Shown here: positions 36,469-42,075 of the stretch, one piece after another
Position numbering within the stretch: position 1 is the first letter of the stretch
Layout of the letters: each line of letters opens with the position of its first letter
Assembly (NCBI GenBank): GCA_009787485.1
Contig: WQWP01000003.1
Span: 1-42,075 of the forward strand
Reading direction: 5' to 3'
Source of the DNA: Lentimicrobiaceae bacterium
GTDB taxonomy: Bacteria > Bacteroidota > Bacteroidia > Bacteroidales > WCHB1-69
DNA length: 42,075 bases
The notes under the pieces: model-generated
What the model was told of the DNA's origin: nothing
Databases searched by the model: none
Seen by the model: the letters and a program-made list of their open reading frames with translations, nothing else
Position numbers and translations under genes: made by a program

Positions 36469-37890
36469 ATGGATAAAACTCGAAAACTCTTTTTCTACGT
36501 TCTTTTCGATATTCTATCAGCTGCTCTTACATGGGTTATCTTTTTTATCTATCGAAAATATAATGTAGATCGCGCTGTTTTCGACCATTTTACAGCATCT
36601 GTGCTTCAAGACTCAATGCTTTATGTAGGGTTGGTGGCGCTGCCTGCTTATTGGCTCTTTTTGCACACTTTCATTGGCGCCTATACCAATCCTTATAGAA
36701 AATCGCGCCTTCGTGAGTTGGAAATTACACTATTAGCTACTTTCTTTGGAACTTTACTATTCTTTTTTGTCTTTATTCTTGATGATGTGGTAAATACGCC
36801 TTTCGACTACATTAAATACTTTTTCATCTTGTTGTTTTTGCAATTTTTCCTTACGTATATTCCTCGTGTGCTGATTACTACCATTACCATTAACAAAATT
36901 AACAGCGGAAAAGTAGGATTTAAAACCTTAGTGATTGGAAGCGATATGATCGCGTTGCATGTTTACCAAAATATCATTAAACAAACGCCATACGTTGAAA
37001 AATATATTGTAGGATATGTACGAGTGCCCGATGAGCAAGATGAATCTATTGCAAGTAAACTTCCTTGTTTGGGAACGCTTTCGGATTTACCGGCTATTGT
37101 AAAAGAGCATCAGATTAATGAATTAATTGTGGCTATTCAAAATGGAAAACGAAAGTTGATTGAAACGATTATTACATCAATTGGAGATAATCGGGATTTG
37201 ATGCTGAAAATTATTCCGCAGTCGCAAGATTATTTAATGGGAAGTGTGAAAATTTCTGCAATTTTGCAAGAGCCGCTGATTTCCGTACCTACAAAGGATT
37301 TCCCTGTTTGGCAACATTTTATAAAGAGATTTTTGGATATTACCGTATCTGCTTTGGCTATTATCGTGCTGCTTCCACTCTATATTTTCTGTGCGATTGG
37401 TGTAAAGTTGTCTTCAAAAGGTACGATTTTTTATTTACAAGAACGAATAGGTTTGAATGGTAAACCCTTCCAAATCATTAAGTTTCGTTCTATGGTGGCA
37501 GATGCGGAAACGGGAACTCCGCTGTTATCGAGCAAAGATGATCCGAGAATTACAAAATTCGGACACTTTATGCGCAAAACACGTTTGGATGAAACTCCGC
37601 AATTTTTGAATGTTTTGTTGGGAAATATGTCCTTAGTAGGTCCGCGACCGGAACGTCAATTTTATATAGATCAAATTGTTAAAGTAGCTCCACACTACAA
37701 ATTGTTGCTTACAGTGAAACCCGGCATGACCTCGTGGGGACAAGTAAAATTCGGCTACGCAGAAAACATTGACGAGATGGTAGAGCGGTTAAAATGGGAT
37801 ATTCTTTACTTAGATAATATGTCGCTCCAAACCGACATTAAGATATTAATATATACCGCGTTAATTGTAATTAAAGGAACCGGAAAGTAA
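36469..37890 (+). CDS. Polyprenyl-phosphate sugar phosphotransferase (WbaP/WcaJ-type)
   Basis: N-terminal TM segments; 'FQIIKFRSMVADAETGTPLLSSKDDPRITKFGHFMRKTRLDETPQFLNVLLGNMSLVGPRPER'. Confidence 0.93.
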   Translation: MDKTRKLFFYVLFDILSAALTWVIFFIYRKYNVDRAVFDHFTASVLQDSMLYVGLVALPAYWLFLHTFIGAYTNPYRKSRLRELEITLLATFFGTLLFFFVFILDDVVNTPFDYIKYFFILLFLQFFLTYIPRVLITTITINKINSGKVGFKTLVIGSDMIALHVYQNIIKQTPYVEKYIVGYVRVPDEQDESIASKLPCLGTLSDLPAIVKEHQINELIVAIQNGKRKLIETIITSIGDNRDLMLKIIPQSQDYLMGSVKISAILQEPLISVPTKDFPVWQHFIKRFLDITVSALAIIVLLPLYIFCAIGVKLSSKGTIFYLQERIGLNGKPFQIIKFRSMVADAETGTPLLSSKDDPRITKFGHFMRKTRLDETPQFLNVLLGNMSLVGPRPERQFYIDQIVKVAPHYKLLLTVKPGMTSWGQVKFGYAENIDEMVERLKWDILYLDNMSLQTDIKILIYTALIVIKGTGK

Positions 37891-37891
37891 A

Positions 37892-38602
37892 ATGCCCTAT
37901 TTTTTTCAGGAAAATTTATCTCAAGATTTATTTACGCTTTCTTCGGAAGAATCGAAGCATATTATAAAATCTATGCGCCTGAAAGAGGGCGATTTTATTT
38001 GGGTAACCGATGGGAAAGGCACGTTAGCAAAAGCAGCATTAACCAATACATTTAGAGATGGTTGCGAGGTAAAAATTGTGGAGCGTATTTTCCATGACAT
38101 TTCTTCACTAAAAAAATTACATCTCGCCGTAGCCCCCACAAAAAACCCGGACAGAATGGAGTGGTTAGTGGAAAAAGCGGTGGAAATTGGCGTATCGCAA
38201 ATTACTTTTGTTACTTGCGACAGATCTGAAAGAAAGCATGTCGATTTAAACCGATTATATCGAATTGCAATTGCCGCATTAAAACAATCTCAAGGAACGT
38301 GGTTGCCGGAATTAAAAATGCACTCTTTTGTACAATTTGTAAATGAAAGTAACCTATTAAATGCAGCTAAATTTATTGCGTATTGCGATGATAAAGAGAA
38401 ATCTACGGAAGTTTCTCATATTAAATTTCAACATAAAGAGGCTGTATTTTTAATTGGGCCTGAAGGCGATTTTACACCTCAGGAAGTACTTTTTGCAGAA
38501 AAAACCGGTTTTCAGCCTATTTCTCTCGGCAAAAAAACATTGCGCACGGAAACGGCGGCACTTTTTGTAGCGTGTTGGTTTTCGGCGAATACAAACAACT
38601 AA
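37892..38602 (+). CDS. rsmE: 16S rRNA (uracil-1498-N3)-methyltransferase RsmE
   Basis: 'MEWLVEKAVEIGVSQITFV', 'LIGPEGDFTPQEV', 'SLGKKTLRTETAALFV'. Confidence 0.93.
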   Translation: MPYFFQENLSQDLFTLSSEESKHIIKSMRLKEGDFIWVTDGKGTLAKAALTNTFRDGCEVKIVERIFHDISSLKKLHLAVAPTKNPDRMEWLVEKAVEIGVSQITFVTCDRSERKHVDLNRLYRIAIAALKQSQGTWLPELKMHSFVQFVNESNLLNAAKFIAYCDDKEKSTEVSHIKFQHKEAVFLIGPEGDFTPQEVLFAEKTGFQPISLGKKTLRTETAALFVACWFSANTNN

Positions 38603-39003
38603 ACCGTCAGCTTAATCCCTGAAATCTCCTTCCCCAATTCATTTAACGTTTTTTCAATTTTTGCTACCTGTTTTTGAGAGATATACTCCCCACCTCTGTA
38701 GCGGCGCATTAAAGAGCCATTCATCTTTGCTTTTTTTGCAAATTTAGTAACGTTTATCCAATCGAAATAATTAAAAAAAGAAGCGATATCGTATTTATAT
38801 TCAAAAGCAATGTTTTGCAACTCCTTTGGTAATTCTTCATTATTATCTATATAAGACTCATTCACTTCTTTCACAGAGTTTTCAAAATCGGCTTTAGCTT
38901 CTTCAACGGTATTTCCAATACCAATAATAAAGCTATTTACTTTTGGCGTAAAAATAGTGTACATACCATCTTTCCCTTTTTCTATTAATGCAATAGTTTT
39001 CAT
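38599..39003 (-). CDS. hicB: HicB-family antitoxin
   Basis: HicB-like 'VNSFIIGIGNTVEEAKADFENSVKEV' plus C-terminal HTH; downstream of hicA. Confidence 0.8.
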   Translation of the reverse strand: MKTIALIEKGKDGMYTIFTPKVNSFIIGIGNTVEEAKADFENSVKEVNESYIDNNEELPKELQNIAFEYKYDIASFFNYFDWINVTKFAKKAKMNGSLMRRYRGGEYISQKQVAKIEKTLNELGKEISGIKLTV

Positions 39004-39045
39004 TTTTTAATATTTTTGGTTATTATCTTTTTTGTAAGTTGTACT

Positions 39046-39228
39046 TTAAAATCCTACTTGTTTTTTCAATCTATTATATGCATCTTTAGGGACTTCTTGC
39101 GACTTATGCCTCCCTATTAAAATGGGAAATTCTTTTTCACTGTGCCGATAAATGTCATGATTTGAGCCATTTCTCTGCAAGTACCATCCATTTTCTTCTA
39201 CAATTTTTCTAATTTCTGACCATTTCAT
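39046..39228 (-). CDS. hicA: HicA-family toxin
   Basis: 'MKWSEIRKIVEENGWYLQRNGSNHDIYRHSEKEFPILIGRHKSQEVPKDAYNRLKKQVGF'; start set at MKWSEI. Confidence 0.82.
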   Translation of the reverse strand: MKWSEIRKIVEENGWYLQRNGSNHDIYRHSEKEFPILIGRHKSQEVPKDAYNRLKKQVGF

Positions 39229-39330
39229 AATTACTTTATTTCTCGTGAATATTACGCGGCAAATATAGCACAAATTCGTTACATATTATTCAAATAAAAA
39301 AATATTTCATCTTTGCAGCCCAAAACAAAT

Positions 39331-42075
39331 ATGATGAAGAACGATATTTTAAACTCCCAACACCCTATTTACAAAATTGTTGGAAAAGTAGCAGAAGAAA
39401 AGAAACTCGCCGCTTTTGCCGTTGGCGGCGTAGTGCGCGACCTGTTTTTAAACCGTTTTTCAAAAGATATTGACATTTTGGTGCTGGGAAGCGGCATAGA
39501 ATTGGCACAAGCGGTAGCCCACGAGATTTCACCTACGTTAGAAGTGAATGTTTTTAAAAACTTCGGCACCGCGCAGTTTGTTTTTGAAGGCGCCGCTATT
39601 GAGTTTGTGGGCGCAAGAAAAGAATCGTACGACTTTAACTCCCGCAAACCTACCGTAGAAAACGGCACATTAGAAGACGACCTCTCGCGCCGCGATTTTA
39701 CGATAAACGCCATGGCAATAGGAATTTCCGGCGAAAAAACCGGCGAATTGATAGACTTATTCAACGGCTTTGATGACCTGCAAGCCAAAATACTACGCAC
39801 ACCGTTAGATCCCGACATTACCTTTTCTGACGACCCTTTGCGCATGATGCGCGCCGTGCGATTCGCTTCACAATTGAACTTTACCATTGAGCCGAAAACG
39901 TTGGCAGCCATCAAACGCAACGCGCATCGTTTGGAAATTATATCGAAAGAAAGAATTATGGATGAGTTTAACAAAATATTGCTCTCCAAAAAACCTTCGG
40001 TGGGCATTCAGTTATGTGAAGAAACCGGACTGTTGGTGCAGTTCCTTCCGGAATTGCCCGCCCTGAAAGGCGCAGAGGTAATGGATGGCAGAGGTCACAA
40101 AGAGAACTATTTACACACATTGCAAGTGGTGGACAAAATTGCCATGGTTTCACCGAACTTATGGCTGTTGTGGGCTGCCTTGCTGCACGATATCGCCAAG
40201 CCGGTTACCAAAAAATATGATGAAAAAGTGGGTTGGTCGTTCCATGGGCACGAATATATCGGCTCTAAAATGGTGAAAAGTATCTTTAACCGTTTAAAAA
40301 TGCCTACCAACGAAAAAATGCGCTACGTTCAAAAAATGGTGGCGTTGCACCTGCGCCCTATTGCTTTGGTAGAAGATGAAATTACCGATTCTGCCGTTCG
40401 GCGTTTACTGTTTGATGCCGGCGATGATGTGGATGACCTCATGTTGCTTTGCGAAGCCGATGTTACCTCAAAAAATCCGGAAAAGATAAAACGTTGCTTG
40501 GAAAATTTTGCCCACGTGCGCACAAAACTCAAAGAAATAGAAGAAAAAGACCGTTTGCGCAATTGGCAGCCGCCCATTACCGGCGAGTTGATTATGCAAA
40601 CTTTTCAACTGTCGCCAAGCCGTGAGGTCGGCATCATTAAAGACGCTATCCGCGAAGCCATCTTAGACGGAATTATACCCAACGAATTTAGCGCCGCATA
40701 TAACATGATGTTGGAAGAAGGGAAAAAATTGAAGCTAAAAGGAGAAAATAGAAAGGAGAAGGGAAAAATATCCCCTTCAAATTTTGAAGGGGTGCCCGAA
40801 GGGCGGGGTAGTTTATATAAAAATAGAGAATGGAGAAAAACGCCTCCTCCCGTTCATGAAATTACTTCCTGTTCATTGCAAGCGCCTCAAAACTATTTGA
40901 TATCGAAAGAGATTCCGCTCTATCTTTTTCAAAATCCCAATTTAGATTTGATTCATATTCTTATCAAAGTGAAGGCGGGCGCTCTGTACGAGCCGGTAAA
41001 ATTTGCCGCACATGCCACCTATCAACTTCTAAAAGAAAGCCATACAAAATTCTCCGCCACCGAGATGGACGATTTTTTAGCTTGCCATGGTATATCATGG
41101 AAAACGTATATCCATACTCAACACATTGCCATTCAATGGATAATTCCAAAAAGAAATATGGACAAGGCACTGCCCATACTTTGGGAAGCCTTATCCAACC
41201 CCTGTTTTAGAAATGAGGATTTGCAATGTTTTAAAGAATCAAAAATCAAAGATTTAGAATACAATACTGCAAAATTCAACTATCGCGCCACGCAACTGAT
41301 GTTTGCTGAAATGTTTCCCTCCGATACTTCAATCGGAACTATTTTGACGAAAGAGTATATTGAAGTTTTAACTGTAGAACAGCTGCAAGAGTATCATCAA
41401 CAAACGTTTACGGAAAATAATATTCGGGTTTTTGTAACGGGAAATATGGAGGATGAGGTGATGAGACGATGTGGTGATGAGATGATGAAAAGGGAGAAAG
41501 GAGAAGGGGGAAAGGAGAAGGGAGATAAGCTGGGGATTGCGGGTCAAGCCCGCAATGACGGTCAAAAATCCCCTTCAAATTTTGAAGGGGTGTCCGGCGA
41601 AGCCGGACGGGGTAGTTTATATAAAAATAAAAAACTAATCATTGAACCCCGTGAAGGCGCCCTCCAATCCTCCTTCATCCTCTGCAAAAAAAACATCGCC
41701 TACACCCACGAAGACCGGCGCAACTTTGAAATACTAAGCACTTTATATGGAGGCTACTTCGGTTCTCGCCTCATGCAAAACCTTCGCGAAGAAAACGGCT
41801 ATACTTACGGCGTTTTTTGCAACAGCCTCTTTTATGAAAACGAATCCATTTTTTATATCGAAGCCGATGTCGTAGTAGAAAAAACAAAAGCCGCTATTAA
41901 TGAGTGTTTTAACGAAATGATGCTGCTACAAAACGAATTAGTGAGCGAGGAAGAACTATCCTTAGTAAAATCCTATCTGCTGGGCGAGTTTCTCCGCGAA
42001 GTGGATGGCTCGGTTTCCTACCAAAAGAAATTCTCCTATTGGAATGAGTTTCAATTGAATGAAACAGAAATGCAG
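39331..42075 (+). CDS. In-frame fusion: CCA-adding tRNA nucleotidyltransferase (~39331-40740) + M16-peptidase-like protein (~40840 to beyond window end); not in supplied ORF track
   Basis: Manual translation of 915 codons without a stop: 'FAVGGVVRDLFLNRFSKDIDILVLGSG', 'LSRRDFTINAMAI', 'DDPLRMMRAVRFASQL', HD 'LWAALLHDIAKP'; then 'TPPPVHEITSCSLQAPQNYLISKEIPLYLFQNPNLDLIHILIKVKAG' and 'YGGYFGSRLMQNLREENGYTYGVFC' (M16 C-domain). Confidence 0.88.
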   Translation, partial: MMKNDILNSQHPIYKIVGKVAEEKKLAAFAVGGVVRDLFLNRFSKDIDILVLGSGIELAQAVAHEISPTLEVNVFKNFGTAQFVFEGAAIEFVGARKESYDFNSRKPTVENGTLEDDLSRRDFTINAMAIGISGEKTGELIDLFNGFDDLQAKILRTPLDPDITFSDDPLRMMRAVRFASQLNFTIEPKTLAAIKRNAHRLEIISKERIMDEFNKILLSKKPSVGIQLCEETGLLVQFLPELPALKGAEVMDGRGHKENYLHTLQVVDKIAMVSPNLWLLWAALLHDIAKPVTKKYDEKVGWSFHGHEYIGSKMVKSIFNRLKMPTNEKMRYVQKMVALHLRPIALVEDEITDSAVRRLLFDAGDDVDDLMLLCEADVTSKNPEKIKRCLENFAHVRTKLKEIEEKDRLRNWQPPITGELIMQTFQLSPSREVGIIKDAIREAILDGIIPNEFSAAYNMMLEEGKKLKLKGENRKEKGKISPSNFEGVPEGRGSLYKNREWRKTPPPVHEITSCSLQAPQNYLISKEIPLYLFQNPNLDLIHILIKVKAGALYEPVKFAAHATYQLLKESHTKFSATEMDDFLACHGISWKTYIHTQHIAIQWIIPKRNMDKALPILWEALSNPCFRNEDLQCFKESKIKDLEYNTAKFNYRATQLMFAEMFPSDTSIGTILTKEYIEVLTVEQLQEYHQQTFTENNIRVFVTGNMEDEVMRRCGDEMMKREKGEGGKEKGDKLGIAGQARNDGQKSPSNFEGVSGEAGRGSLYKNKKLIIEPREGALQSSFILCKKNIAYTHEDRRNFEILSTLYGGYFGSRLMQNLREENGYTYGVFCNSLFYENESIFYIEADVVVEKTKAAINECFNEMMLLQNELVSEEELSLVKSYLLGEFLREVDGSVSYQKKFSYWNEFQLNETEMQ
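40770..40825 (+). repeat. In-frame palindromic repeat, copy 1
   Basis: CCCCTTCAAA-T-TTTGAAGGGG (40772-40792), GCCC-GAA-GGGC, then GGGGTAGTTTATATAAAAATA; same family as copy 2. Confidence 0.92.
41536..41556 (+). repeat. Short palindrome ATTGCGGG-TCAAG-CCCGCAAT
   Basis: Perfect 8-bp arms; antisense reads 'VIAGLTRNPQ'. Confidence 0.85.
41568..41629 (+). repeat. In-frame palindromic repeat, copy 2
   Basis: CCCCTTCAAA-T-TTTGAAGGGG (41570-41590), GTCCGGC-GAA-GCCGGAC (41592-41608), then GGGGTAGTTTATATAAAAATA. Confidence 0.92.

Noticed and set aside
39369-41170. Minus-strand ORFs 39369-40007, 39968-40153, 40107-40310, 40329-40577, 40964-41170
   Set aside because: They lie antisense to the clearly coding CCA/M16 ORF on the + strand.
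41368-41565. ORF beginning MTVIAGLTRNPQ
   Set aside because: Antisense of the M16-like coding region and of the ATTGCGGG palindrome; this peptide start is a familiar artefact of dispersed repeats.

Overview
Bacteroidota chromosomal window, judged from gene content, several type IX secretion system (T9SS) C-terminal sorting domains and TAnnTTTG-type promoters. Left end: a ~7.7 kb integrative element inserted in the 3' half of a tRNA-Met(CAT) gene, bounded by a 44-bp direct repeat (95-138 / 7775-7818, one mismatch). It encodes a putative primase/replicase, a small HTH protein, a tyrosine recombinase, small hypothetical ORFs, a hairpin-rich stretch with several nested inverted-repeat modules, and an 853-aa T9SS-exported surface protein as cargo. 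Middle: an AAA/DUF4143-type ATPase, a giant (~3,880 aa) T9SS adhesin-like protein with an ALK/LTK-like glycine-rich domain, a coiled-coil plus nuclease-like protein, tRNA-Glu, rpmG, a DUF4295-type gene, obg, pyrE, an S8 protease with T9SS tail, a degenerate HMA-like protein, a thioredoxin lipoprotein and an acyl-CoA synthetase. Right: an EFR1-type ferredoxin, MerR, DegT aminotransferase, LolD-like ATPase, Gfo/Idh/MocA oxidoreductase, lipoprotein, WbaP-type sugar transferase, RsmE, HicAB, and a + strand ORF absent from the supplied track (39331 to window end, no stop). That ORF joins a complete CCA-adding enzyme in frame to an M16-peptidase-like protein. The junction and an internal M16 linker carry two copies of a palindromic repeat read in the same frame. 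Best candidates for something new: (1) the in-frame palindromic repeat and the CCA/M16 fusion; (2) the tandem nested inverted-repeat modules in the mobile element upstream of its surface-protein cargo.
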